Below are positions 18,026 through 27,993 of a stretch of 64,000 bases of DNA, one piece after another (positions within the stretch are counted from its first letter, which is position 1; each line of letters opens with the position of its first letter). Below the pieces are notes generated by a model. That model saw only the letters and a program-made list of their open reading frames with translations. It ran no database searches and was not told where the DNA came from. Origin of the DNA: Firmicutes bacterium HGW-Firmicutes-16 (lineage in GTDB: Bacteria > Bacillota > Clostridia > Oscillospirales > Oscillospiraceae); assembly GCA_002841545.1 (NCBI GenBank), contig PGZZ01000007.1, positions 186,001-250,000 on the forward strand, read 5' to 3'. The position numbers and the translations under genes are program-made.

Positions 18026-18043
18026 TACTTTATGCTCCCTCCT

Positions 18044-18412
18044 TTACTTTTTCTTTCCGGCTATAGTGCGCTTCGGGCCCTTACGGGTACGAGCGTTTGT
18101 TTTACTTCTCTGTCCGCGAACGGGAAGTCCGCGTCTGTGGCGCATCCCACGATAGCTACCGATCTCGATAAGGCGCTTGACATCAAGAGCAACACTGCGG
18201 CGGAGATCGCCTTCGACTGTAAAGTTCAAGTCGATGCACTCACGCAGTTTTCCTTCTTGCTCTTCGGTCAGATCCTTAACTCGAGTATCGGGGCTGATAC
18301 CTGTCAGTGCAAGTATCTTGGTTGCGCTGGTTCTGCCGATGCCGTAAACATAGGTAAGAGCAATTTCGATTCTCTTATCTTTAGGCAGGTCAATTCCGGC
18401 GATACGTGCCAT
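18044..18412 (-). CDS. rpsM: 30S ribosomal protein S13
   Basis: 122 residues, with [20 protein letters not shown] and the basic C-terminus [17 protein letters not shown]. It contacts P-site tRNA and 23S rRNA in the intersubunit bridge. A roughly 110-bp gap separates it from rpmJ. Confidence 0.98.
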   Translation of the reverse strand: MARIAGIDLPKDKRIEIALTYVYGIGRTSATKILALTGISPDTRVKDLTEEQEGKLRECIDLNFTVEGDLRRSVALDVKRLIEIGSYRGMRHRRGLPVRGQRSKTNARTRKGPKRTIAGKKK

Positions 18413-18523
18413 TTAAATAATCATTCCTTTCGCATAATGCGGACTTATACCGCAACGTTTTTGTGCTTACAGAAATACGCAAATTTTAGTCTGCGTAACG
18501 GGTCTTTTTTGAGGGCGACCTGC

Positions 18524-18637
18524 TCAGCCCTGTCTCTGCTTATGCTTGGGGTTCTCGCAGATGACCATTACCTTCCCATTGCGCTTGATTACTTTGCACT
18601 TTTCGCACATGGGCTTCACGGACGGTCTTACTTTCAT
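18524..18637 (-). CDS. rpmJ: 50S ribosomal protein L36
   Basis: A 37-residue protein reading [20 protein letters not shown] and ending NPKHKQRQG. It has the CxxC...C...H zinc-ribbon pattern (C11, C14, C27, H32), so it is the zinc-binding paralogue. GGAGG lies upstream of the ATG. It is placed between infA and rpsM, as usual. Confidence 0.97.
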   Translation of the reverse strand: MKVRPSVKPMCEKCKVIKRNGKVMVICENPKHKQRQG

Positions 18638-18650
18638 AATTAAACCTCCA

Positions 18651-18869
18651 TTATTTGCTTCTCCAGGTTATTCTTCCGCGGGTTAGGTCATATGGCGACA
18701 TTTGAACTGTAACCTTGTCGCCCGGAAGGATGCGGATGAAGTTCATCCTCAGCTTTCCGGAAATATGAGCCAAAATGGAGTGTCCGTTTCCGATATCAAC
18801 CTGAAACATCGTATTGGGCAGGGCTTCAATTACCGTGCCCTCAAACTCAATAACATCATCTTTTGACAA
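18651..18869 (-). CDS. infA: Translation initiation factor IF-1
   Basis: 72 residues, a single S1/OB-fold domain ([20 protein letters not shown], ending [11 protein letters not shown]). IF-1 occupies the 30S A site during initiation. Its start lies inside the 3' end of the KOW gene (14-nt overlap), suggesting translational coupling. Confidence 0.98.
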   Translation of the reverse strand: MSKDDVIEFEGTVIEALPNTMFQVDIGNGHSILAHISGKLRMNFIRILPGDKVTVQMSPYDLTRGRITWRSK

Positions 18870-19158
18870 ACTGTCTTCCCTCCTCGGTCATGCCGGCCTC
18901 GCCGCGAAATATCGCAAGCTCTTTTCGGATTGCACTGTCTGTCGCTTTGCCGGCACTCAATGCGTCGGCAAGCTCCGCTGATCCCGTTTTACCTAAACAT
19001 AAATGCTTGAGGCTTTTCCTTTTGGGGTTTGTGAGCTTTCTCGTCTTTCCGTCGACAATAAAGGCATAGCTGCCATCTGTTCTCAGAACGACATACTCTT
19101 TGCCTTTGTCGTGACCGGCAAGAGAGAAAACGACGTCTAAAGACCTTGTGGTCTCCAT
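18856..19158 (-). CDS. KOW-domain RNA-binding protein (L14e/L6e/L27e-like)
   Basis: A 100-residue protein with an N-terminal KOW-type motif ([18 protein letters not shown]) followed by a basic, variable region. Small KOW proteins of this kind commonly sit between map and infA in clostridia and are annotated as RNA- or ribosome-associated. It overlaps map by 1 nt (TAATG) and infA by 14 nt. The exact role is unknown. Confidence 0.82.
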   Translation of the reverse strand: METTRSLDVVFSLAGHDKGKEYVVLRTDGSYAFIVDGKTRKLTNPKRKSLKHLCLGKTGSAELADALSAGKATDSAIRKELAIFRGEAGMTEEGRQFVKR

Positions 19159-19919
19159 TACAGATCCTCCGCCATGGTCAGTATCTCCGGCTCACCGTCT
19201 GTAATGAGAATTGTATTCTCATAGTGAGCTGACAAACTGCCATCAACTGTGACAACCGTCCAATCATTGTCAAGAACTCTGACCGCGGCACCGCCCATGT
19301 TGACCATGGGTTCAATCGCGATTGTCATCCCCTTAACAAGGCGGGGTCCGTGTCCCGGCTCGCCGAAATTTGGAACCTCGGGAGCCTCGTGAAGATTTTT
19401 TCCGATACCGTGACCGACATATTCACGAACAAGCGTATAGCCGAAGCTTTCAACATACTCCTGAATTGCATGGGAAATATCGGATACGCGGTTTCCCTCG
19501 CGGGCATATTTTAGTCCCACAAAGAAGCTTTGCCTAGTCACTTCGATAAGGCGTTTGGCTTCTTCCGTGGTTTTTCCTGCCGCAAAGGTTCCGCAGCAAT
19601 CTCCATGGAATCCTCCGATATAGGCACCGACATCAATGCTGACTATATCGCCCTCATTGATAAGCCTTTTTCCGGGGATGCCGTGGATAACTTCATCGTT
19701 CACCGAGATGCAGGCACTGCCGGGAAATCCGCCGTAACCCAGAAAGGAAGGCGCGGCGCCGCATTTTTTGATGAACTTAAATATTTCTTTATCGATTTCT
19801 TGGGTTGTAACGCCCGGGGTCACCATCTCCCGTCCGATAGAACGGGCTGCCGCGGTAATTTTCCCCGAAGCGCGCATTAGCTCTATTTCCCGTGGGCTCT
19901 TAATTATAATCGTGCTCAT
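19158..19919 (-). CDS. map: Type I methionine aminopeptidase
   Basis: 253 residues. Metal ligands appear in DVGAYIGGFHGD (two Asp), GHGIGKNLHE (His), IAIEPMV (Glu) and a C-terminal HYENTILIT (Glu). It removes initiator Met from nascent proteins. Its start overlaps the adk stop by 4 nt, within secY-adk-map-KOW-infA. Confidence 0.97.
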   Translation of the reverse strand: MSTIIIKSPREIELMRASGKITAAARSIGREMVTPGVTTQEIDKEIFKFIKKCGAAPSFLGYGGFPGSACISVNDEVIHGIPGKRLINEGDIVSIDVGAYIGGFHGDCCGTFAAGKTTEEAKRLIEVTRQSFFVGLKYAREGNRVSDISHAIQEYVESFGYTLVREYVGHGIGKNLHEAPEVPNFGEPGHGPRLVKGMTIAIEPMVNMGGAAVRVLDNDWTVVTVDGSLSAHYENTILITDGEPEILTMAEDL

Positions 19920-20548
19920 AGCCCCAGAGCCTTTTCTGCCGCTTTTGACATCTCTTCGACCGTGGTATCGCTGTCAACGGTCCTGAGCTTGCCCCTCTCC
20001 GCATAGAACACCTTGAGAGGCTCGGTTTCTTTGTGATAGACGGCAAGCCTTTCTTTAACGGTCTCCGGCATGTCGTCCTTACGAATTATAAGGTCTCCGC
20101 CGCAGCTGTCACATTTGCCCTCAACTTTGGGCGGAATGTTGACGATGTGATAGGTCGAGCCACAGTTCTTGCAGACGCGCCTTCCACCCATGCGCTCGAC
20201 AATCGCCTCGTCGGATATTTCCAGCGAAAGCGCTGCATCGATGTCGATTCCCGTTTCATCCAGAGCCTTCGCCTGAGGGATTGTTCTTGGCACGCCGTCC
20301 AGAATGTAGCCGTTCTTGCAGTCGTCTTCGGCCAGTCGCTCCCTGACGATGCCGATAATGACATCGTCAGGAACGAGCTTGCCGCTGTCAACATACTCCT
20401 TGGCCTTGAGTCCGACGGGGGTACCGTTCTTCATCGCGGCTCTGAGCATATTTCCGGTCGATATGGTAGGGATATTGCACATGCGGCTGAGAATTTCGGC
20501 CTGTGTGCCCTTACCCGCGCCGGGTGCTCCTAAAAGTATTAACTTCAT
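19916..20548 (-). CDS. adk: Adenylate kinase (zinc-lid type)
   Basis: 210 residues. The P-loop is GAPGAGKGTQ near residue 7; DGVPRTIPQA is the NMP-binding region. The LID domain carries CKNCGSTYH and CDSCGGD, a structural zinc site typical of Firmicute enzymes. It interconverts ATP, AMP and ADP. GGGAGG precedes the ATG. Confidence 0.98.
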   Translation of the reverse strand: MKLILLGAPGAGKGTQAEILSRMCNIPTISTGNMLRAAMKNGTPVGLKAKEYVDSGKLVPDDVIIGIVRERLAEDDCKNGYILDGVPRTIPQAKALDETGIDIDAALSLEISDEAIVERMGGRRVCKNCGSTYHIVNIPPKVEGKCDSCGGDLIIRKDDMPETVKERLAVYHKETEPLKVFYAERGKLRTVDSDTTVEEMSKAAEKALGL

Positions 20549-20567
20549 TGATATCCCTCCCGATTAA

Positions 20568-21863
20568 TCAATCAAGGAAGCCTTTGTAGTTGCGCATGAT
20601 CATCTGAGCCTCAAGCGCTCTCACAGTCTCAAGTGCAACACCGATTACGATTATAATCGATGTACCACCGAGGGAGATTCCGCTGTTTCTCGCGGATTCG
20701 CTGAAAACGCTGATGATGATCGGGACAACCGCAACTATACCGAGATAAATCGCGCCGAATAGCGTAATCTTGTTGAGCGACTTCTGGATGTATTCGCTCG
20801 TCGGCTTCCCGGGACGGAACCCGGGGATAAACCCGCCGTTCTTCTTCAAATTGTTCGCAACCTCAACAGGATTGAACTGAACCGTGGAATAGAAATACGA
20901 GAAGAAGATAATCAGCAGGAAATAGATTATTGCGTAAAGAATCGATGTGGTATCGATGGCTTTGAGGAATCCGTGAGCAAAGCTCCCGACTTCCGGTGTA
21001 GGGAAGAATGCCGCAATAGTAGCCGGAAGTGATGCAATCGACTGCGCGAAGATTATTGGCAGAACGCCGGACATGTTAACCTTCATGGGAAGGTGCGTTG
21101 ACTGTCCACCGTACATCTTGCGTCCGACGACGCGCTTGGAGTATTGGACCGGAATCCTTCTCTCCGCATTCGTAACGAAGACGATGAGGACTATGATGGC
21201 GAGCGCTCCCAAAAGCATACCTATCATGCCGATGAGGGAAAGACCGCCGCCCGATACGTTTGTGATCATCTGGGCGAGTCCGTTCGGGAACCGTGCTACG
21301 ATGCTAGCAAAAAGGATGATGGAAATACCATTGCCGATGCCGAATTCGCTGATCTGTTCACCGAGCCACATGATGAGCGCGGAGCCAGCGGTAAAGGTGA
21401 GGATAATAACTATTGCTTCCCACACACCGGTACCAGATTCGAGCAGATTAGCGCGACTTATAAGCATATAGTAAGCGAAGCCCTGCAGCAGACCGATCGC
21501 CACTGTTGAATAACGCGTGATGCTAGCCAGCTTCTTCTGACCCTCTTCTCCGCCCTCTTTCTGCAAACGCTCAAGAGCCGGAATTGCAATGGTCAGCAGT
21601 TGGATAATGATCGATGCGTTAATATACGGCTGAATGGATAGTGCAAAAATCGACGCTTGGGAAAATGACCCGCCGGACATTACGTTGTAAAGTCCAAGAA
21701 CAGTGTTCTTCAAACTATCGAAGTGTTTACTCAGTGCATCTATGTCAATATAAGGCACTGGGATTGCGTTGCCCAGACGATAGAGAAGTACTATGAAGAG
21801 CGTAAAGAGGATTTTTTTGCGAAGCTCTTCGATTTTCCATGCGTTACGGAGGGTTTCTAGCAC
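20568..21863 (-). CDS. secY: Preprotein translocase subunit SecY
   Basis: 431 residues with ten predicted transmembrane helices. Recognisable SecY segments are LYRLGNAIPVPYIDIDAL, SIQPYINASIIIQLL and the cytoplasmic loop QYSKRVVGRKMYGGQSTHLP. It forms the protein-conducting channel and partners SecA, encoded at 37368-40148. It begins one base before the end of rplO, so the two genes abut. Confidence 0.98.
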   Translation of the reverse strand: MLETLRNAWKIEELRKKILFTLFIVLLYRLGNAIPVPYIDIDALSKHFDSLKNTVLGLYNVMSGGSFSQASIFALSIQPYINASIIIQLLTIAIPALERLQKEGGEEGQKKLASITRYSTVAIGLLQGFAYYMLISRANLLESGTGVWEAIVIILTFTAGSALIMWLGEQISEFGIGNGISIILFASIVARFPNGLAQMITNVSGGGLSLIGMIGMLLGALAIIVLIVFVTNAERRIPVQYSKRVVGRKMYGGQSTHLPMKVNMSGVLPIIFAQSIASLPATIAAFFPTPEVGSFAHGFLKAIDTTSILYAIIYFLLIIFFSYFYSTVQFNPVEVANNLKKNGGFIPGFRPGKPTSEYIQKSLNKITLFGAIYLGIVAVVPIIISVFSESARNSGISLGGTSIIIVIGVALETVRALEAQMIMRNYKGFLD

Positions 21864-22304
21864 TTAAACCACCTCCGCCTTCCCGCCTGCGGATTCAATT
21901 TTCTGCTTCGCAGCTTCGGAGAAAGCGGTTGCCTGAACGGTCAGTTTTTTTGTGATCTCGCCGTTGCCGAGTATCTTCAGACCGTACTCACATTTTGACA
22001 AAACTCCGGTGGCAAGCAGTTTTTCCACGGTGATAATATCGCCGTCTTCATAGTTGTTGAGAATGGAAACATTGATTGCGGTGAGAGGCTTTGCAAAAAT
22101 ATTGTTAAATCCACGCTTGGGGACGCGGCGTGCCAAAGGCATCTGGCCGCCTTCAAAGCCTACTCTGACTCCGCCGCCGCTGCGGGAATTCTGTCCCTTT
22201 TGGCCGCGGCCTGCGGTTTTTCCCTTACCCGAACCATTGCCTCTGCCCTTACGTTTTGAGGCGTGGGTAGAACCGGCAACAGGAGAAAGTTCATTAAGTT
22301 TCAT
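21864..22304 (-). CDS. rplO: 50S ribosomal protein L15
   Basis: 146 residues, with the Gly/Lys-rich N-terminus [20 protein letters not shown] and C-terminal [19 protein letters not shown] typical of L15. Between rpmD and secY. Confidence 0.97.
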   Translation of the reverse strand: MKLNELSPVAGSTHASKRKGRGNGSGKGKTAGRGQKGQNSRSGGGVRVGFEGGQMPLARRVPKRGFNNIFAKPLTAINVSILNNYEDGDIITVEKLLATGVLSKCEYGLKILGNGEITKKLTVQATAFSEAAKQKIESAGGKAEVV

Positions 22305-22316
22305 GCCTGCACCTCC

Positions 22317-22496
22317 TTATTCTTCCGTGACCTTAAGAAGATAGCATATCTGAGCTATCTTACCTCTGGTCTGGGGGTTATCGGGCTGCACTGTCTTATT
22401 TCCGATCTTATGCAGTCCAAGAGAGTTGGCAGTGGCGATGTGTTTGTCCATTCTGCCGTTTAAGCTCTTAACCAGCTCAATCTTAAGATTAGCCAT
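22317..22496 (-). CDS. rpmD: 50S ribosomal protein L30
   Basis: 59 residues, [20 protein letters not shown] then [19 protein letters not shown], the standard bacterial L30. It starts 13 nt after the rpsE stop with GGAGGGTGCAGCA upstream. Confidence 0.96.
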   Translation of the reverse strand: MANLKIELVKSLNGRMDKHIATANSLGLHKIGNKTVQPDNPQTRGKIAQICYLLKVTEE

Positions 22497-22508
22497 TGCT
22501 GCACCCTC

Positions 22509-23030
22509 CTATCCTTTGATTTCTTTAGCTGTTTTGCCCCTGACGATTGCAACCTGCTCCGCATTGCGAAGAGAGCGCAGACCGACCATTGTAGCCGCGA
22601 CCACGTTGTGGGGGTTATTTGAACGCAGACATTTGGTACGAATGTCCTTGATTCCGGCAGCCTCAACGACTGCGCGAACAGCGCCGCCGGCTATAACGCC
22701 GGTACCAGGTGCGGCGGGCTTAAGAAGGACTCTGCCTGCTCCGAATTCGCCAATCGCCTCGTGAGGGATCGTGCCTTCAGAAAGAGTGACAGTCACAATG
22801 TTCTTCTTAGCGTCGTCGATGCCCTTGCGGATCGCTTCGGATACTTCGCCTGCTTTGCCGAGGCCGAATCCTACACGGCCTTTTCCGTCTCCTACTACGC
22901 ACAGAGCGGAGAACTTAAAGATACGTCCGCCCTTAACAGTCTTGGAAACTCGGTTGAGGGAAACAACCTTTTCGGAAAATTCAGACGGTTCTTCGTTGCG
23001 TCTATTGTCTCTGTTATTACTATAAGCCAT
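22509..23030 (-). CDS. rpsE: 30S ribosomal protein S5
   Basis: 173 residues. The double-stranded RNA-binding-like domain [20 protein letters not shown] and the second domain with [19 protein letters not shown] are intact. S5 contributes to decoding fidelity and lines the mRNA entry tunnel. Confidence 0.98.
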   Translation of the reverse strand: MAYSNNRDNRRNEEPSEFSEKVVSLNRVSKTVKGGRIFKFSALCVVGDGKGRVGFGLGKAGEVSEAIRKGIDDAKKNIVTVTLSEGTIPHEAIGEFGAGRVLLKPAAPGTGVIAGGAVRAVVEAAGIKDIRTKCLRSNNPHNVVAATMVGLRSLRNAEQVAIVRGKTAKEIKG

Positions 23031-23048
23031 TTTGTTTCCTCCTCCCGA

Positions 23049-23405
23049 CTAAAAGTTCAGACCGCCCTCGCGGGCTCCGTCTGCAAGTGCTTTGACGCGA
23101 CCGTGGTAAAGATAGCCGCCTCTGTCGAAGCATACGTTTTCGATACCCTTTGCCTTGGCGCGCTCTGCGATAAGCTTGCCGACTTTTGCGGCTGCTTCAC
23201 AGTTGTTGCCGCCTTCAAAGTCCTTTTCGACTGAGGAGGCTGTAGCGAGGGTAACGCCGTTAACGTCATCGATGATCTGAGCGTAAATATTGGCGTTGCT
23301 TCTGAAAACGTCAAGTCTGGGAATTTCGGGCGTGCCGGAGATCTTGGCACGGACTCTCTTATGGCGCTTTAAGCGCTGCGATCTTGTGTCAGGTCTATTA
23401 ACCAT
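23049..23405 (-). CDS. rplR: 50S ribosomal protein L18
   Basis: 118 residues, with a basic N-terminus ([15 protein letters not shown]), [20 protein letters not shown] and C-terminal [20 protein letters not shown]. It binds 5S rRNA with L5. Confidence 0.97.
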   Translation of the reverse strand: MVNRPDTRSQRLKRHKRVRAKISGTPEIPRLDVFRSNANIYAQIIDDVNGVTLATASSVEKDFEGGNNCEAAAKVGKLIAERAKAKGIENVCFDRGGYLYHGRVKALADGAREGGLNF

Positions 23406-23420
23406 TTAGGCACACCTCCT

Positions 23421-23966
23421 TTATTTCTTAGCGCCGGTTTTGCCTTCTTTGTGGCGAACCACTTCGTTGGCATACCGAATACCCTTGCCCTTATAAGGCT
23501 CGGGGGGTCTTTTCTTACGCACATCAGCCGCAAACTGACCGACCTTTTGCTTGTCGATACCGTTTATGACGATAGTGTTGGCACTGGGAACTTCGATCGT
23601 GATATCCGCATTGTCCTCAACAATAACCTGATGGCTATAGCCAATGTTCATTGTGAGCTTGCTTCCGTCTTTTGCGACCTTGTAGCCGACACCCTGAACG
23701 TTCAGTTCCTTCTTGAAGCCGGTTGTAACACCCTCAACCATGTTGGAGAGAAGCGTTCTCGTAAGTCCGTGCATGGAACGGCTGTCCTTTGTGTCGTCAG
23801 GACGTGATACTGTCATAACGCCGTCGGCAAGTTCGATTTTCATCGAAGGCACGAGCGTGCGCTCAAGAGTTCCCTTGGGTCCTTTTACGGTGACGTGATT
23901 GTTTTCTTCGATACTAATTTCCACTCCGGCGGGAACGGTGATGGGAGTTCTTCCAATTCTAGACAT
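23421..23966 (-). CDS. rplF: 50S ribosomal protein L6
   Basis: 181 residues, two L6 repeats. N-terminal MSRIGRTPITVPAGVEISIE and C-terminal RKKRPPEPYKGKGIRYANE are diagnostic. Located near the sarcin-ricin loop in the ribosome. Confidence 0.98.
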   Translation of the reverse strand: MSRIGRTPITVPAGVEISIEENNHVTVKGPKGTLERTLVPSMKIELADGVMTVSRPDDTKDSRSMHGLTRTLLSNMVEGVTTGFKKELNVQGVGYKVAKDGSKLTMNIGYSHQVIVEDNADITIEVPSANTIVINGIDKQKVGQFAADVRKKRPPEPYKGKGIRYANEVVRHKEGKTGAKK

Positions 23967-23978
23967 TCCTATACCCCC

Positions 23979-24377
23979 TTACCATATGAACGCCAGGACT
24001 TCACCACCGACGTTGGCCTTGCGAGCGGCCTTATCAGTCATGATGCCTTGAGACGTGGATATGATTGCAATGCCCAGTCCCTTAAGGACATAGGGCAGTT
24101 CGTCCGAGCCGGCGTAAACGCGCAGACCGGGCTTTGAAACGCGGCGAAGGCCCTGAATAGCCTTTTCCTTGCCGGGCAAATACTTGAGCGTAATGCGAAT
24201 AACGCCCTGGCCGCCATCTTCAATCAGTTGAAAGCTCTTTATATAGCCTTCTTCCAAAAGGATGCTTGTAATAGCCTTTTTCATGTTGGAAGACGGAACA
24301 TCGACAGTGTCATGTTTTGCGCTTCCTGCGTTGCGGATGCGTGTGAGCAGGTCCGCGATAGGATCGGTAATTTGCAT
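23979..24377 (-). CDS. rpsH: 30S ribosomal protein S8
   Basis: 132 residues, starting [20 protein letters not shown] and ending in the conserved [19 protein letters not shown] region. It is separated from rpsN by an unusual 313-bp spacer; in most genomes the two genes are nearly contiguous. Confidence 0.98.
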   Translation of the reverse strand: MQITDPIADLLTRIRNAGSAKHDTVDVPSSNMKKAITSILLEEGYIKSFQLIEDGGQGVIRITLKYLPGKEKAIQGLRRVSKPGLRVYAGSDELPYVLKGLGIAIISTSQGIMTDKAARKANVGGEVLAFIW

Positions 24378-24690
24378 ACTTTAATTATCCTCCTTGTTAG
24401 AGTTACAGGCGAAATAATCGCTCTGTTCAGGCAGCGAGGTTCCGAGCCAATACATGATTGCCCCCGGCCTTTCGCCATCCGATTGTTTATTTGTAGCGGT
24501 AAAACCGCAATACAAAACGAATGTTTTTCCTTGCGGAGTGTTGCTTTAAGGGCGTTTCTAAACTAGCGTCTTAAAACGCCCTATATTACGTTCAATCTGC
24601 AAGTGCAGGAAAATTGCCTTCAAGCTAAATCGAGGCGGCGACGCTGTATGAGTATACTGCGAGCCGACGAGATGACGCATGAAGCGATTT
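24378..24690 (-). other. 313-bp non-coding spacer between rpsN and rpsH
   Basis: No gene is visible. It contains a hairpin at 24550-24581 (GGGCGTTT / AAACGCCC), and a copy of the dispersed repeat lies immediately after the rpsN stop. No clear promoter for the downstream half of the operon was found. Confidence 0.6.
24632..24671 (-). repeat. Dispersed intergenic repeat, copy A (after rpsN)
   Basis: On the minus strand this reads CTCGTCGGCTCGCAGTATAC and continues to CAGCGTCGCCGCCTC. A near-identical copy lies at 31402-31442 in the same orientation, also just downstream of a ribosomal gene stop. The similarity extends weakly to both sides (TCGCTT upstream). Copy A is 20 nt from the rpsN stop. 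Confidence 0.7.
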
Positions 24691-24876
24691 TTACCAGCTT
24701 GCCTTACGGACCCCCGGGATTTGGCCTTTGTGTGCCAGCTCACGGAAGCAAATACGGCAAACGCCATAGTCACGCAGATAGGCGTGGGGACGACCGCAGA
24801 TCTTGCAGCGGTTGTACTCTCTTGAAGAGAACTTTGCCGGAAGAGCCTGCTTGATTTTCATTGATGTCTTAGCCAT
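24691..24876 (-). CDS. rpsN: 30S ribosomal protein S14, type Z
   Basis: 61 residues, with zinc-ribbon cysteines CKICGRPH and CRICFREL. This is the short zinc-binding form (RpsN/RpsZ type) encoded in the spc operon of Firmicutes. Its stop is followed directly by the repeat-containing spacer. Confidence 0.97.
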   Translation of the reverse strand: MAKTSMKIKQALPAKFSSREYNRCKICGRPHAYLRDYGVCRICFRELAHKGQIPGVRKASW

Positions 24877-24887
24877 GCTTTATCCTC

Positions 24888-25430
24888 CTAAGCCTTTGCA
24901 AAAGGCGCGCCCATAAGGGTTAGCAGCTCTTTGGCTTCTTCATCGGTAGCCGCAGTGGTGCAGATGGCAATGTTCATACCACGCAGTTTTTCGATCTTAT
25001 CGTATTCGATTTCCGGGAATATAATCTGTTCCTTCAGCCCGAGGCTGTAGTTTCCGCGGCCATCAAAGGCATCCGCATTGATGCCGTGGAAGTCGCGGAC
25101 GCGGGGCAGTGCGATGTTGAGCAGTCTGTCAAGGAACTCCCACATTCTGTCCTGTCTGAGTGTGACCTTTACGCCGACGCTCTGACCCTGACGAAGCTTG
25201 AAGTTCGCAACGCTCTTGCGAGCGACCGTTGCAACAGCTTTCTGTCCTGCAATTGCTGAGATGTCCTTGATAACAGCGTCCAGAGCCTTCTGGTTGTCTT
25301 TGCAGTCGCCTGCGCCGACGCTGATAACGATTTTATCTATCTTGGGGATCTGCATGGTGCTCTTGTAGCTGTACTTCTTCATAAGAGCAGGAGCGACTTC
25401 CTCACGATATTTGATTTTTAGTCTTGGCAT
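24888..25430 (-). CDS. rplE: 50S ribosomal protein L5
   Basis: 180 residues, with [20 protein letters not shown] and the conserved [20 protein letters not shown]. It binds 5S rRNA and contacts P-site tRNA. Confidence 0.98.
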   Translation of the reverse strand: MPRLKIKYREEVAPALMKKYSYKSTMQIPKIDKIVISVGAGDCKDNQKALDAVIKDISAIAGQKAVATVARKSVANFKLRQGQSVGVKVTLRQDRMWEFLDRLLNIALPRVRDFHGINADAFDGRGNYSLGLKEQIIFPEIEYDKIEKLRGMNIAICTTAATDEEAKELLTLMGAPFAKA

Positions 25431-25449
25431 TTAAAGAGTCTCTCCTTTC

Positions 25450-25758
25450 TTAAATAGTTTCGCCGCACTTTTTGCAGACACGTACCTTGGATCCGTCCTT
25501 CAGGAACTTGTGGGCTTCGCGGGTGGGCTTGTCGCACTTGGGGCAAACGCGCATAACCTTTGAAGCATAGATCGGGGTCTCTTTCTTGATGATGCCGCCC
25601 TCTGTGCCAGGCTTTGTGGGCTTTTGATGACGCTTCGCGACATTCACGCCCTCAACAATAACCTTGCCGTTATCGGGATCGGCAGACATGACCCTTCCCT
25701 GTTTCCCCTTATCCTTGCCGGACAGAACAATAACTCTATCGTCTTTTTTAATGTTCAT
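25450..25758 (-). CDS. rplX: 50S ribosomal protein L24
   Basis: 102 residues. An N-terminal KOW domain ([19 protein letters not shown]) is followed by a CPKC...CKKCG zinc ribbon near the C-terminus. It is an early 50S assembly protein. Confidence 0.97.
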   Translation of the reverse strand: MNIKKDDRVIVLSGKDKGKQGRVMSADPDNGKVIVEGVNVAKRHQKPTKPGTEGGIIKKETPIYASKVMRVCPKCDKPTREAHKFLKDGSKVRVCKKCGETI

Positions 25759-25770
25759 TATTTTGTCCTC

Positions 25771-26139
25771 CTATATGACTTCGGGAGCCAGAGATAGGAT
25801 CTTCATGAAATCCTTGTCACGCAGCTCGCGTGCAACCGGTCCAAAAATGCGGGTTCCACGGGGGTTTTTGTCGTCTCTGATGAGAACTGCGGCATTTTCA
25901 TCGAAGCGGACATAGGTTCCGTCCGTACGGCGGACGCCCTTTGCGCTACGAACGATGACTGCCTTCACGACATCACCCTTTTTGACGGTGCTGCCGGGCT
26001 GAGTCTTACGGACAGACGCCACAATGACGTCGCCGATGTTGCCGTATTTGCGTTTACTTCCGCCGAGAACGCGGATGCATTTGATCTCTTTGGCGCCGGT
26101 ATTGTCGGCCACCTTGAGAAATGTTTCCTGTTGTATCAT
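25771..26139 (-). CDS. rplN: 50S ribosomal protein L14
   Basis: 122 residues, [20 protein letters not shown] and C-terminal [20 protein letters not shown]. The normal-length protein lies near the subunit interface. Confidence 0.98.
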   Translation of the reverse strand: MIQQETFLKVADNTGAKEIKCIRVLGGSKRKYGNIGDVIVASVRKTQPGSTVKKGDVVKAVIVRSAKGVRRTDGTYVRFDENAAVLIRDDKNPRGTRIFGPVARELRDKDFMKILSLAPEVI

Positions 26140-26151
26140 TTCGCGGCCTCC

Positions 26152-26415
26152 TTACTTTGCCTTTTCGACTATTTCAATTAGACGCCATCTCTTATCCTTG
26201 GACAAGGGACGAGTCTCCATAACCTTAACTTTGTCGCCAATTTTGCACTCGTTATTTTCGTCGTGTGCCTTCAAGCGATAAGTTTGCTTTATGATCTTCT
26301 TATAAAGAGGATGCGCAACGCGATCCTCAACGATGACAACGATGGTCTTGTCCATCTTGTCGGACACTACCTTGCCGACACGGGTCTTACGGGAAGATGT
26401 TCTTATTTCATTCAT
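26152..26415 (-). CDS. rpsQ: 30S ribosomal protein S17
   Basis: 87 residues, OB-fold protein, with [20 protein letters not shown] and [20 protein letters not shown]. It is a primary 16S rRNA binder. Confidence 0.98.
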   Translation of the reverse strand: MNEIRTSSRKTRVGKVVSDKMDKTIVVIVEDRVAHPLYKKIIKQTYRLKAHDENNECKIGDKVKVMETRPLSKDKRWRLIEIVEKAK

Positions 26416-26428
26416 TTACGTTACCTCC

Positions 26429-26623
26429 TCACTGCTCGAGCTGTTTCTGGCGAATAACTGTCTTGACTCGGGCAATGTCACGGCGTACGGCAGAAATCTT
26501 TATCGGGTTGTCAAGATGGTTCGTGGCATGCTGCATACGGAGGGTAAATAAATCCTTCTTAAGCGAAAGCAACTTTCCTTCAAGCTCTGCAGCTGACATT
26601 TCGCGTATCTCATTTGCCTTCAT
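26429..26623 (-). CDS. rpmC: 50S ribosomal protein L29
   Basis: 64 residues starting [18 protein letters not shown]. The ATG at 26623 lies within the 3' end of rplP (14-nt overlap); a longer reading to 26719 would be antiparallel to no feature but would run through rplP coding sequence. L29 surrounds the peptide exit tunnel. Confidence 0.96.
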   Translation of the reverse strand: MKANEIREMSAAELEGKLLSLKKDLFTLRMQHATNHLDNPIKISAVRRDIARVKTVIRQKQLEQ

Positions 26624-27062
26624 CTTGTTCACCACCTGTCTCGGAATCCGCAACTTCATCGCGCTTGACAAACTTCGTTTTGCAGGGAAGTTTGTGACTT
26701 GCAAGACGCATTGCCTCACGCGCTATTTCTTCGGTAACACCGGCCATTTCGAACAAGACACGACCGGGCTTAACAACTGCTACCCAGTACTCGGGGGAAC
26801 CTTTACCGGATCCCATGCGGGTCTCGGCAGGCTTCTCGGTCACGGGCTTATCGGGGAATATTTTAATCCAGACTTTACCGCCGCGCTTTGTATAACGGGT
26901 CATAGCAATACGCGCTGCCTCGATTTGATTCGAGGTAATCCAGCTGGGCTCTGTGGCCATAAGACCGAATTCACCGTAAGCAACAAAGTTGCCGCGAGTG
27001 GCTTTGCCCTTCATACGTCCACGATGCACTCTGCGGTATTTGACTCTCTTTGGCAGAAGCAT
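26610..27062 (-). CDS. rplP: 50S ribosomal protein L16
   Basis: 150 residues, [20 protein letters not shown] start and the [19 protein letters not shown] motif. It has a slightly extended acidic C-terminus (GGEQDEGK) that overlaps the rpmC start. It helps place A-site tRNA. Confidence 0.97.
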   Translation of the reverse strand: MLLPKRVKYRRVHRGRMKGKATRGNFVAYGEFGLMATEPSWITSNQIEAARIAMTRYTKRGGKVWIKIFPDKPVTEKPAETRMGSGKGSPEYWVAVVKPGRVLFEMAGVTEEIAREAMRLASHKLPCKTKFVKRDEVADSETGGEQDEGK

Positions 27063-27979
27063 TACGCATTGCCTCCTTCCTTAGGGGTTGTAGGTGCGGG
27101 TGCAGGAGTTGCAGGTCCGCGATTATAACCACCCTGGCCTCCCTGAGGTCCGCGGTTATATCCGCCGCTCTGACCACCCTGAGGTCCGCGGTTGTACCCA
27201 CCGCCCTGCTGGCCCTGGCCGCCACGGTTATAACCGCCGCTCTGACCCTGGCCCGTGCGGGGGGGATAATTGTTTGTTCTCTTGCGCTCGCCGCGGTTGT
27301 TATCGTCCCTTTTGGTCAGATCCATCGTACGGGGAGTGCTACGCAGTGTCTGGCTGAGGACTTCGCCCTTGTAAATCCAGACCTTTACGCCACAGCGGCC
27401 AAAGGTCGTCGCGGCTTCCGCGAAACCGTAGTCGATGTCAGCACGGATGGTCTGAAGGGGAATGGTGCCCTCATGATAGCACTCACTACGTGCTATTTCT
27501 GCGCCGCCCAAACGTCCGGCGCACATAACCTTGATGCCCTTGACGCCCAGTCTCATGGCACGACCCATTGAGTTTTTCATAGCACGACGATGGCTGATGC
27601 GCTTTTCGAGCTGAGCTGCAATGTTCTCTGCAACGAGCTGTGCATCGGTATCGGGAGTGCGAACCTCAACGATAGAAAGGGCAACAGGCTTGCTAATCAT
27701 CTTTTCAACCGACAATCTGAGACGCTCGATCTCCGTGCCGCCTTTTCCGATGACCACGCCGGGGCGTGAGCAGTGGATAAAAATGCGAACTTTGGAGCTG
27801 TCACGCTCGATTTCGATCTTCGGGATGCCTGCGGAATACAGGGTCGATTTCAGATATTTACGGATATTGTAGTCCTCGACGATAAGATCTCCGACCTTGT
27901 CGTTTCTTGCGTACCATCTGGAATCCCAGTCTGTGATGACGCCGACACGAAATCCATGCGGATTAATTTTCTGTCCCAT
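27062..27979 (-). CDS. rpsC: 30S ribosomal protein S3 with a C-terminal GYNRG-repeat extension
   Basis: 305 residues against a usual 215-235. Residues 1-210 are normal S3: an N-terminal KH domain with [15 protein letters not shown] and a C-terminal domain ending [13 protein letters not shown]. Residues 213-305 form an added low-complexity tail rich in G, Q, N, R and Y, with four GGYNRG units, then a Pro/Thr/Ala stretch and KEGGNA. The tail is basic and likely disordered, similar in composition to RGG-type RNA-binding regions. The reading frame is intact and its stop abuts the rplP start, so the tail is genuinely encoded. The function of the tail is unknown. Confidence 0.96.
   Translation of the reverse strand: MGQKINPHGFRVGVITDWDSRWYARNDKVGDLIVEDYNIRKYLKSTLYSAGIPKIEIERDSSKVRIFIHCSRPGVVIGKGGTEIERLRLSVEKMISKPVALSIVEVRTPDTDAQLVAENIAAQLEKRISHRRAMKNSMGRAMRLGVKGIKVMCAGRLGGAEIARSECYHEGTIPLQTIRADIDYGFAEAATTFGRCGVKVWIYKGEVLSQTLRSTPRTMDLTKRDDNNRGERKRTNNYPPRTGQGQSGGYNRGGQGQQGGGYNRGPQGGQSGGYNRGPQGGQGGYNRGPATPAPAPTTPKEGGNA
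27113..27241 (-). repeat. Imperfect tandem repeats encoding the S3 tail
   Basis: Four units of about 30-36 bp encode [33 protein letters not shown] and GGYNRGPA. The units are similar at the DNA level, consistent with expansion by slippage. Confidence 0.85.
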
Positions 27980-27993
27980 ACTCTGCCTCCTCC

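Noticed and set aside
27113-27241. Regularly spaced repeats that could suggest a CRISPR array
   Set aside because: The units are contiguous, imperfect and in frame with rpsC; they encode the S3 tail and have no spacers. No CRISPR array or cas gene was seen in the window.
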